This document shows positions 1 through 7,668 of a stretch of DNA of 64,000 bases, one piece after another. Both the position numbers and the translations under genes were made by a program. Position 1 is the first letter of the stretch. The number at the start of each line of letters is the position of its first letter. This DNA is from JAGVPT01 sp963843065 (GTDB lineage: Bacteria > Bacteroidota > Ignavibacteria > UBA10030 > UBA8401). The stretch covers positions 19,909-83,908 of the forward strand of contig CAWJKX010000130.1 in the NCBI GenBank assembly GCA_963843065.1. The letters run 5' to 3'. The notes under the pieces are model-generated. The model saw only the letters and a list, made by a program, of their open reading frames with translations, was not told where the DNA came from and ran no database searches.

Positions 1-114
1 TTTTCTGTCGATGACAGGATTTTTGTCGTATCTCCAGACGACATCGGTATATCCTTTTGGTTTGTCCTGCCATGGCATATTCGGCAATGCTTTGCCCACA
101 ATTGTTTTTTTCAT
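1..114 (-). CDS. GH130 beta-mannoside phosphorylase/hydrolase, N-terminal fragment (runs off window start)
   Basis: Only the first 38 codons are in the window; the ATG is at 114 and the gene continues beyond base 1. The start reads MKKTIVGKALPNMPW and is followed by TDVVWRYDKNPVIDR. The 'DVVWRY..NP(I/V)I.R' stretch is the N-terminal signature of GH130 enzymes, which phosphorolyse or hydrolyse beta-1,4-mannosides such as mannosyl-glucose and mannosyl-GlcNAc. No signal peptide is visible, so it should be cytoplasmic. It follows the GPH transporter on the same strand, 132 bases downstream, which fits intracellular use of imported manno-disaccharides. Which GH130 subgroup it belongs to, and whether it is a phosphorylase or a hydrolase, cannot be decided from this fragment. 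Confidence 0.8.
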   Translation of the reverse strand, partial: MKKTIVGKALPNMPWQDKPKGYTDVVWRYDKNPVIDRK

Positions 115-175
115 GGTGAGATCCTATGGTGTTCGTAAGAAATTGAATTGGTTATGTAAATGTCATTTTGAAATC

Positions 176-244
176 CACGAAGCACACGAAGAGACACGAA
201 GATGTATATATGGGTTCTTCGTGCCCTTCGTGAACTTTGTGGAT
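176..244. repeat. Dispersed palindromic intergenic repeat (CACGAAG type)
   Basis: An imperfect inverted repeat fills the gap between the transporter and GH130. The left arm has 'CACGAAGCACACGAAG' and 'ACACGAAG'; the right arm has 'CTTCGTG', 'CCTTCGTG' and 'CTTTGTGG'. Related CACGAAG/CACGAAAG words recur around 18,038-18,065. It is non-coding and could form a hairpin on the transcript between the two genes. Confidence 0.6.
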
Positions 245-246
245 AA

Positions 247-1710
247 CTACACCGCCAGTGGTTCGTTACCGCTCGCTTTTCTTCTTTCAATAAGGTCCTT
301 CGCGATATTCATCATTGTTTTCTCGTCGAGTTTATAGAAGAGAATCAGGATGATGGAAAGAATGCCGAACGCTGCGGGAATAATGCTCATGAGTGAAACC
401 AGAAGATGGTTGACTTCCGCGGATTGCGGCTTATCAGCCATGAAACCGTATCCGGAAAGAAGCGCGCCGGTGAACAACGCGCCGACCGCCCATCCAACTT
501 TCTGGCACGTCGCCGATGCAGAGAAAACAAGGCCTGTCGCTCTCCGGCCTTTCTTCCACTCGGAATAATCAGCGGTGTCCGCATACATCGCCCAAATGAC
601 CACCGACAATGGGCCGCCTGTCAATGAACCGATGATTTGGAGCAGGAAGATCAATGTAAGGTGCTCGGGCGTTAAGAAATAAAAGGCGGCGGTACTGAGC
701 ATCGCGATTACAAACAGCGTGAGGAATCCGAATTTTTTTCCTATCCTCTTCGTCAAGAGGGGAACGAGAAGCGCACCGAGAATCGAGCATCCCTGACCGA
801 GCGTGTTGAAAACGGTCGTCACTTCTTCAAAACCCCAGTTGAAATTCCACCAAAGGAAAGTGTAGTTGATGGTGTTGTGTGTTACGTCCGAGTAGTTCGT
901 AATGTAGTATTTGAAATAATAGTTCGTTACACCGATTCTGGAAGCGACAAACATAATCATGGTGATTGTTGCAAAGAGAAGGACGATCCACGGCCCATTC
1001 GTCACAAGGTCTTTGAGATCTGTTTTGATGGGTGTCTTCTGAGCTTTGGGAGGGCGCACTCGTTCTTTTGTAAATAAGAACGTCAAGATGAAGAAAACGA
1101 TCGCAACAGCGCCGTAAATCATGATCGTCTTTGTCCACCCGCCGGGATCCCGGGTATCCACTCCGTTGCCGAAATGTTTTGCCAGAAGCAGCGACGTTGC
1201 AGAGACTGTCATTCCGCTGATGTAGGCAAAGGTGAATTTGAAGGATGATGCGCTCGTTCTCTGCGTTGCGTCGGGGGTCAATACTCCAAGAAGCGAAGAG
1301 TACGGAATATTGATGCCGGCATAACACGCCATAAAAAGAAAGAGCGTGATATACGCGTACACAAGCTTTCCGGATTCGCCAAAGTTCGGCGTCGTGAATG
1401 TCAGCGTTGCAGTGACGGCGAGCGGGAGAGCCATCCATATCAAATACGGTCTGAATTTTCCCCATCGGGTTTCAGTCCGGTCGGCTGTCATGCCGATAAC
1501 CGGATCGATCACTGCATCGAAGAGGCGCGAGACCATGATCATGGTCCCGGCGACAACCGCGGCCTTGGTCGTCGCAGCAATTTTGAACACGTCGGTATAG
1601 AAGAACATCATGTTCATCGTAATGCTCTGCCAGAATAATACCGATGCAAAATCACCAAAGCCGTAGCCGATTTTTTCTCTCAGCGGCAATTTCTGCATTG
1701 TTTCTTCCAT
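247..1710 (-). CDS. GPH-family (MelB-like) sugar:cation symporter
   Basis: A 487-residue inner-membrane transporter of the glycoside-pentoside-hexuronide:cation symporter family in the MFS superfamily. Visible family marks are the N-terminal 'GYGFGDFASVLFW', the loop 'DPVIGMTADRTETRWGKFRP', and the central 'DLVTNGPW' segment that begins the second half. About twelve hydrophobic segments are present and the length is usual for the family. The ATG at 1710 has an AAGGAGA ribosome-binding site six bases upstream. It lies between GH9 and GH130 on the same strand, so the likely cargo is a manno- or gluco-oligosaccharide. It is the only obvious sugar importer in the window. Substrate and coupling ion are inferred, not visible. 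Confidence 0.93.
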   Translation of the reverse strand: MEETMQKLPLREKIGYGFGDFASVLFWQSITMNMMFFYTDVFKIAATTKAAVVAGTMIMVSRLFDAVIDPVIGMTADRTETRWGKFRPYLIWMALPLAVTATLTFTTPNFGESGKLVYAYITLFLFMACYAGINIPYSSLLGVLTPDATQRTSASSFKFTFAYISGMTVSATSLLLAKHFGNGVDTRDPGGWTKTIMIYGAVAIVFFILTFLFTKERVRPPKAQKTPIKTDLKDLVTNGPWIVLLFATITMIMFVASRIGVTNYYFKYYITNYSDVTHNTINYTFLWWNFNWGFEEVTTVFNTLGQGCSILGALLVPLLTKRIGKKFGFLTLFVIAMLSTAAFYFLTPEHLTLIFLLQIIGSLTGGPLSVVIWAMYADTADYSEWKKGRRATGLVFSASATCQKVGWAVGALFTGALLSGYGFMADKPQSAEVNHLLVSLMSIIPAAFGILSIILILFYKLDEKTMMNIAKDLIERRKASGNEPLAV

Positions 1711-1795
1711 GTGATTCTCCTTGAATTAATTGTCGATGTTAGTGGTGCGATGATGATTGAATATTTGGAAGTTATATCAGAAAGACGATAGTTCA

Positions 1796-1905
1796 TCCTT
1801 CGATGAGCTCATCCCGCTTTGGCGGGATTCGCTTACTCAGGATGAACAAGGACTGCTCACCCTGAGCAAGTCCCGATGCCTTTTATCGGGACGCGTCGAA
1901 GAGTG
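1796..1905. repeat. Dispersed palindromic repeat, GGGACGCGTCGAAG family, copy 1
   Basis: The 300-base gap between GH9 and the transporter holds this element. It contains 'ACTCAGGATGA', 'CACCCTGAGCAAG', 'TCCCGAT..ATCGGGA' and 'ACGCGTCGAAG', and is made of nested inverted repeats. The same word order appears at 10,236-10,336 and, in reverse orientation, at 49,363-49,470; a related copy lies inside a coding region at 26,599-26,698. I see no open reading frame in it. Confidence 0.8.
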
Positions 1906-2010
1906 AGGAGTAAAATATTTTTGAGATAACCTCTATATACGAGATGCCCAGTGCAAGAATGAAGCACTGTATGTGGATGTCGCCGCTCCCGGCCTCTACG
2001 GGGATGATGA

Positions 2011-4506
2011 TCAATGAGTTGTTTCGTTTAAAAGCTTATCTGCCGCCATCGCCAAAAGCATGAAATCCGTTGCCCCTCCCCCCATCACGTACTCGGTTTG
2101 CTGCCAGAAATACGGCCAGACTTTCAGCTCGGGAAGGTCGGGTCGAATCAGCGCGGTGCCGCTTCCTACGCCCCCCGGAATGTACGACCAATCATCCCGG
2201 TTAGCTCCGTATGCGACGGTCAGCGATTTTACTCCCACACCAGAAACGAACGATTCGGTGTTTTCGCCGGGATGGCATCCGAGAATGAAATTCATCGCAT
2301 TAAAAGCATATTCCGACGAAAATATTTTCGGAAAGCCGATGTGAAGAAACAGCTCTTTTACTGCAAGGGATTGGATATCCCAGCCTGCACCCCAGATGTA
2401 TGGTTTGTATGGTACGCCATATGGATTTTGCTTTTGCTGTTCGGCAATCTTCTGAAAAGCCTGCTTGACCCCCTGTTCAATTTTCGCTGTAAACGCGGTG
2501 TCGTGCAATTTTTCGACAATCCTGCCGGCGACTTCAGCACAATTTACGATATTATTGCCTATAAGATCCCCGCTCTCCAACAATATTTTCTCATATTCTT
2601 TTTTCGATGTTGAAAGATACAGCTCCGCAACGGTATTTATTTTCTGCAAGGGTTTCGCCGAAGCGTTTTTTGTGTAGAGTTCTTCCGCTATTCTCAGACA
2701 TTTCCCGGATAATTCAGGATTGTAATTCTTCAGCACTCTGCTGGCTGCGGCTAATCTTTGTGCGACATACAATTCCCTTCTTGGATTCTCCTCAGTGAAA
2801 ACCCACCGGTCATCTTTCGGGAGCGGCCGGCCCAAGACAGGATCTTTCTCATTCTCTTTGTAGACAAGATTGTCGGTAATTGTTGCTGCGTCGCCGAGGT
2901 GCACATACTGTTCAAGCGTTGCTTCCTGGATGCCGCGGTATAATCTTCCCATTGACTCATAGCCCCCCACAATGGATAAAACACCGTGTTCTACTTGCTG
3001 CAGGATATCCGGTTTCCCGTCGGGTTTATGAATTTCAGCGACTCTCGTCGCCTGGTCGATCGACGTTTCATCATAATCATTTTTGAAGAATTCATATGCG
3101 ATCGCGAGCTTGTACACTGTTTCAGCCTGCGATTCCACCCTCAGGTCGTAATCGCCGGCGTCATGCCATCCGCCGATATTCAGACCGGGCACATGCTCAC
3201 CCGGTTTGAATTTTGTAAGGGTCGAGGGTCCCTGGGAATATCCGTCGAAATGATCCTCGTTGACCTCCGCCATAACTGCATCGTCCATATGGCAGAGACC
3301 GTGCCATACTTTGTATCTATCCTTCACCGTCATATGGCACATTTGTACCGGCAGAAAATATTCGAGCGTCGGCTGCCATACATTCCTGGCAAATACATCG
3401 TTCTTGATTTCAAACTCGTTTGATGTAATCGTTCCGTATTTTACTTTGTACAATCCCTCTTCTGTTACACTTCCAAAGTCAAAACGTAAATATTGGTAAC
3501 GCAAAAATTTTCCCCATGGCACAGGAGCCGTGTCCGCTTTCACAACTGTTTCGGAATCCGCTCCTATTTTTATAAGCCGGATCGGTTCATAAGCGGTGGT
3601 GAGCTTATCCAGTTCGATGACGGCAAATTTTGTTTGTTTCGGATGGTAGCCGATTTGTGAAACCTGAATCACCGGCTTGTATCGCCATCCGGAATTTACC
3701 TTCGGGCTGATAATCCATTCGACTGCATTATTGACTCCACCAAGTGGAATGGTCGTGCGTACCACAAACCACCCGTTGTTATACAGGCCTCTTCCGTCGA
3801 TAAGCTGCAGATCGCTCGTGTTGGTTGTAATCGTAAATTCTTTTTCCTGATTGCCGGGGGCCACAATCAATTTTTTCCCTACAGCCATTGGAGTGATCTG
3901 GAAATTTCCGTCCTCGTCTTTTTTCATCGGGCCGTTCGCCTGGCGCGGGAATATGCCCGACCTGTCGTCCATGAAATAGTGTTCTCCAAACAGCTGGCCC
4001 GGAAACAATTCCAGATTGAACCCAACTCTGTTTGCCCACGCCGCGGGTAAAGGCTTCTCAAGATTGACGGTAAGCTTTATGCTGTTTCCTACTGCTTCCG
4101 TTTTGATCGTATACTTGAATATCAGGTCGGGATAATTTATGGGGTTATATCCTTTGCGGTCCAGGCTTGAATCCGGGTACGAAAGATCAACGGTAATCAC
4201 TCCCTTTTCTTTATCGATATGCCGTTGTCCGACTTTTGGAACAGGCGACCACTGTCCCGGGCCGGGTTCAAGCCGAACATCTCCGTTCGCCGCCACCCGC
4301 CTGCCGCACTGGACAATCGTCAAACCGCCCTGATGACCTTCCGGATAAAAATCATCGAACATCATAACGTTGAGCCCCTGAGTTTCGTAATACCCTTCGT
4401 CATTTATCCGAAGAGCGGAGCTCGGCTCTTTCGATTGACCCGATGCACTGGGATGAAAGCCTAAGAGCAACGAGGAAATAACGATAAGCAGAATTAGTTT
4501 TATCAT
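2011..4506 (-). CDS. GH9 glycoside hydrolase (endoglucanase-like) with N-terminal Ig-like domain
   Basis: An 831-residue secreted enzyme. Residues 1-23 form a signal peptide (hydrophobic core, then 'ASGQ'). Residues about 25-270 are a beta-rich domain I do not assign. Residues about 278-370 are the CelD_N-type Ig-like domain ('VSQIGYHPKQTKFAVIELDK'), and the GH9 (alpha/alpha)6 barrel follows. The catalytic motif GGWHDAGDYD is at 445-454 with both Asp residues kept, and a C-terminal 'TEYVMGGG' at about 804-811 supplies the likely catalytic Glu. Members hydrolyse beta-1,4-glucans such as cellulose, xyloglucan and glucomannan by inversion. In this mannan cluster, glucomannan or xyloglucan backbone is the reasonable substrate. 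It sits 38 bases downstream of the esterase gene and is probably co-transcribed with it. No T9SS tail is present. Confidence 0.9.
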   Translation of the reverse strand: MIKLILLIVISSLLLGFHPSASGQSKEPSSALRINDEGYYETQGLNVMMFDDFYPEGHQGGLTIVQCGRRVAANGDVRLEPGPGQWSPVPKVGQRHIDKEKGVITVDLSYPDSSLDRKGYNPINYPDLIFKYTIKTEAVGNSIKLTVNLEKPLPAAWANRVGFNLELFPGQLFGEHYFMDDRSGIFPRQANGPMKKDEDGNFQITPMAVGKKLIVAPGNQEKEFTITTNTSDLQLIDGRGLYNNGWFVVRTTIPLGGVNNAVEWIISPKVNSGWRYKPVIQVSQIGYHPKQTKFAVIELDKLTTAYEPIRLIKIGADSETVVKADTAPVPWGKFLRYQYLRFDFGSVTEEGLYKVKYGTITSNEFEIKNDVFARNVWQPTLEYFLPVQMCHMTVKDRYKVWHGLCHMDDAVMAEVNEDHFDGYSQGPSTLTKFKPGEHVPGLNIGGWHDAGDYDLRVESQAETVYKLAIAYEFFKNDYDETSIDQATRVAEIHKPDGKPDILQQVEHGVLSIVGGYESMGRLYRGIQEATLEQYVHLGDAATITDNLVYKENEKDPVLGRPLPKDDRWVFTEENPRRELYVAQRLAAASRVLKNYNPELSGKCLRIAEELYTKNASAKPLQKINTVAELYLSTSKKEYEKILLESGDLIGNNIVNCAEVAGRIVEKLHDTAFTAKIEQGVKQAFQKIAEQQKQNPYGVPYKPYIWGAGWDIQSLAVKELFLHIGFPKIFSSEYAFNAMNFILGCHPGENTESFVSGVGVKSLTVAYGANRDDWSYIPGGVGSGTALIRPDLPELKVWPYFWQQTEYVMGGGATDFMLLAMAADKLLNETTH

Positions 4507-4544
4507 GAATCACCGCTAGCCTATTTGTGATAGAATCCCGTCAT

Positions 4545-5414
4545 TTAGTTGTGCAGCAACGGCGCGAAAATGAATTGCATGCCGCGTGTATACCCCTCCG
4601 GCTTGGAACTTGCATGGTACGAATCGTCAAGAACTCGGAATTCATACCTGAAATTCTTATAGCCCCGTTTTCGGAGAATTTGACCAAAAAATTTTATCCC
4701 TTCAATAAACGACGGGTTGTCTGAAAATTCTTTCTCGGCACCGGTCATATACAACGATACCGGCAGGTCAGGATGCCTTTGATGGAATTCTTCTTCAATG
4801 TTTAAAAGCCAGCCCCGATCCCATAACGCAGCCGGACTTATGCAAATGTATGAGGTGAACAAGCTTGTTTTCGTAAACATGGTATAGAGTACAAAAAGTC
4901 CTCCTAATGAACTTCCACCCAATGCACGAAAACTGGAATCAACACGGTAATTCTTCTCCACGAACGGAATGAATTCTTGCTCGACTACTTTCAAAAAAGC
5001 AGGAGCGCCGCCGGTCGGGTAGCCTTGCGGCACTTCGGTGGGAGTATAATCATACGTTCGCAGTTTCCCGTAGTCGAGGTTTTCACCTTTATAGGAGAAA
5101 CCGACAAGGAAACATTCGTTGATTGTCTTATCAAAAATCTGGTCGCCGTAGATCGTGCAGAGCAACGGAAAATCATAAAAGCCGTCGCAAAAATAAACGA
5201 CGGGATAGTGTTTCGTCGTATCCTTCCCGTAACTATACGGCAAGTTGATCAGAAGTTCATAATCCTCATTCGTAATCGTGGAATGTATCTCCCTGATTTC
5301 CGTGCCCCGCATTTCATAGTGTCGAACATGGTCCTTTGAGCCTTGCGCATATCCATTCAAGAAGACGAGACACAACATTGCAATAAGCAAAAGTTTTATC
5401 CGAAAACAACACAT
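4545..5414 (-). CDS. Secreted alpha/beta-hydrolase esterase (esterase D / Fes type)
   Basis: A 289-residue putative carbohydrate esterase of the PF00756 type. I take the ATG at 5414, not an in-frame one at 5444, because GGAGGTG lies just upstream of 5414 and the protein then begins directly with a signal peptide ending near 'NGYAQG'. The nucleophile elbow GGSSLGG carries the catalytic Ser, 'TGAEKEF' follows the strand that normally bears the acid, and 'DDSYHASS' carries the catalytic His near the C-terminus. Relatives in glycan loci remove acetyl or feruloyl groups. Its place between GH2 and GH9 suggests deacetylation of mannan or glucomannan. The acyl group is inferred. Confidence 0.82.
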   Translation of the reverse strand: MCCFRIKLLLIAMLCLVFLNGYAQGSKDHVRHYEMRGTEIREIHSTITNEDYELLINLPYSYGKDTTKHYPVVYFCDGFYDFPLLCTIYGDQIFDKTINECFLVGFSYKGENLDYGKLRTYDYTPTEVPQGYPTGGAPAFLKVVEQEFIPFVEKNYRVDSSFRALGGSSLGGLFVLYTMFTKTSLFTSYICISPAALWDRGWLLNIEEEFHQRHPDLPVSLYMTGAEKEFSDNPSFIEGIKFFGQILRKRGYKNFRYEFRVLDDSYHASSKPEGYTRGMQFIFAPLLHN

Positions 5415-5506
5415 ATTCACCTCCGTAGAATTTTTCACAGTCAATTATAATCGAGAACGCCGAACTTTCCTATTTCAGTGCGAATAATCCGTCTTACACT
5501 TAGTTC

Positions 5507-7573
5507 TTACTTCCCATCTGCAGGTTTGAGCGCCCATACACAATTGTCGCTCAAAACACGCCCATCGTGATGTGCGCGAGCTTTGATACGATTCTCACCA
5601 GGTTGCAATCGTAAGTCCTTCCAGATGAAAATGCAATTCGCGCTGTCTCTCCGATCGCCTTGCGAAACGCCGTTGACGAGTAACTCCACTTGTTTTGCAT
5701 TCGAATACACTTTTACATCAGTTGTTGCATCGATCCGTTCGGTAAATCGCCGGCTTGTAATATAGAGCGTCGGTTCGTCGGACCAATTCGCTTTGTAGAA
5801 GAAGAACGCGTCTTTTCGAATCTTGCGGTCGTACGTTACGAGCCCTTTAGTGTTGCGCCCCGGATACCTCCTTCGTGCCGCGAATTACTCGTGAAGTCAA
5901 ACATGTTCCATGCGAACGTTCCCCAGACAAACGGCCTCGCTTTCATCGCCGACCATGCCGCTTCATGCACAAGGGCTTGGTACTCTTCAGGATGCCATTG
6001 ACCATCGGTTTTCGGCTGTTTAGGATTCTCTTCGTGCTGTTCTACATTTGCGCCGGCCCCGTATTCGCTCACGCAGAATCCACCATACTTGCTCATGGAG
6101 CGCCCCCGGTCGAGTATGGCACCAAACGATTCACTCGGCCCCCAGCCTGAGTGACCATCCTGGATAAATATTCCACCCCAGCAAATCGGGAATTTTATTC
6201 ATTTGCGGCAATTGTTCCGTGGCTGTCGCTGCAATCGTCGGCCGGGTCGGGTCCTCACCGTTTGCGACGATTTTTAAATCCTGCAGCTCACGGTGCGGGT
6301 CGGGCTTCCCGGGCCAAAGCTCGTTGAACAAACTCCATGCAAATATGGACGGATGATTGATGTTTTGCCGGATCAGGTCGAGCAACTGGCTGCGCGACGT
6401 CTCTGCAAATTGTGGAATTATGCCGATCTCGTTCACCTGCGGAATTTCTGCCCAGACAAGGATGCCGGCAGAATCACACAGACTGTAGAAATAATCACTG
6501 TGCTCATAATGTGCGCAGCGGATAACAGTGCAGCCGATTTCCTTCAGCAGAGACATGTCTTCCTGCATGTCGGCTTCGGAAATTGCCCAGCCTTTGTTCA
6601 GACGATCCTGGTGGCGGTTGACACCATGCAAATGATACGGCATTCCGTTCAGGAAGAATCCTTTCTCGGGGTCGACGCGATAGAAACGAAGGCCAAGTGG
6701 CTGCTCCACCTCATCATGGACGATGCCATCTTTTGAGCGCATTTCCACAACCGCTTTATAGAGATAGGGATCTTTACGCCCGTTCCATAAATGGGGCCGA
6801 GGCATGATGACGCGCATTGCAAACGGCGCAGAGACGTTCGGAACAACCGCGATCGGCTGCTCAACAGCCGCAACACGATTGCCGACAGCATCGAACACAT
6901 CGGCCGCAAGAGTAATATCTTCGTTGTGGTTCGAACTGTTTGAAATTTCGACGTTCACGTCGAGCACGGCTTGGTCCTCGGTAACACTCGTTTGAAACCA
7001 TGCAACACCCGGCGAGGCGTGATCCGTGAGGGCGAAACAGATTTCGTCCGTCTCAATAAAGTGCACCGGTCGATACAATCCTCCAAACACATTGAAGTCG
7101 CCGCTGAGAGGTGCTACATCCGGTTCCGGTGCGTTGCTTGCCCGCACGGCAATAATATTCGGTCCGGTTGCCGATACCTGTTTGGTGATCTCATAGCAGA
7201 ATGCACCGAACGCGCCGCGATGCTCGCCGAGTAGTATGCCATTACAGTAGACGTCGGCCACCGACCCTGCGGCTTCGAAACGAAGAAAGTAACGCTTTCC
7301 CGGCTTTGGCGACACATGGTCAAGAACGCAGCGGTACCAGCCGGGACCGCGATAGTAGTCTTCTCCTTGTTGAGCTTCTTGCCAACCCCAGTTGTGGGGA
7401 AGGACAACCGGTTCCCAATCGTGGTCGTCAAATTGCGGCTGCGCGGCGCCGGCGATTTCTCCCAGCTTAAATCGCCAGCCTGAATCAAGCCGCGAGCCAT
7501 CACGAGAATACAACGAAGCCGACAGAATTATTAGACTGAATCCCATCCAGATAAGTGCACGGTATGTATGCAT
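5507..7573 (-). CDS. GH2 beta-galactosidase-like enzyme, two frame breaks
   Basis: Three minus-strand frames join into one GH2 protein of about 685 residues. Residues 1-480 (7573 to about 6150) hold the signal peptide, the sugar-binding jelly-roll ('LDSGWRFKLGE'), the Ig-like sandwich and the start of the TIM barrel, including 'HGVNRHQD' and the acid/base Glu in 'SLFNELWPG'. The frame then shifts near 6145-6160, beside a GGGGG run. The second segment carries the nucleophile Glu in 'CVSEYGAGA' and 'FVWGTFAWNMFDF'. A second shift near 5846-5852, in a GGGGCGC context, leads into 'NTKGLVTYDRKIRKDAFFFYKA' and a C-terminal Ig-like domain ('NAKQVELLVNGVSQG'). 'WNMFDF' and the HQD loop resemble beta-galactosidase more than beta-mannosidase. 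All catalytic residues survive if the breaks are sequencing indels. Confidence 0.85.
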
Positions 7574-7627
7574 AACGATGCTTATTAAAAAGTTGGGGCG
7601 GTTATTATTTGGAACATCTTAAAAATT

Positions 7628-7664
7628 GTTTCGCGCTAAGCCGCACTTTTTGAATTATTCAGAA
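7628..7664 (-). repeat. Short repeat shared with 14,978-15,013 (TTCTGAATAATTC core)
   Basis: Read on the minus strand this reads 'TTCTGAATAATTC', 'AAAAAG', 'GCGGCTTAGCGCG'. Nearly the same string occurs on the plus strand at 14,978-15,013. Both copies lie next to the 3' end of a GH26 gene. The core GAATAATTC is palindromic. Its function is unknown. Confidence 0.5.
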
Positions 7665-7668
7665 GCCC

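Noticed and set aside
176..244. Transposon end or attachment site
   Set aside because: No transposase or integrase gene is near and no target duplication is visible; it matches a dispersed palindrome instead.
5507..7573. GH2 beta-mannosidase for the gene in the mannan operon
   Set aside because: Tempting by context, but the HQD loop and the 'WNMFDF' region fit beta-galactosidases better.
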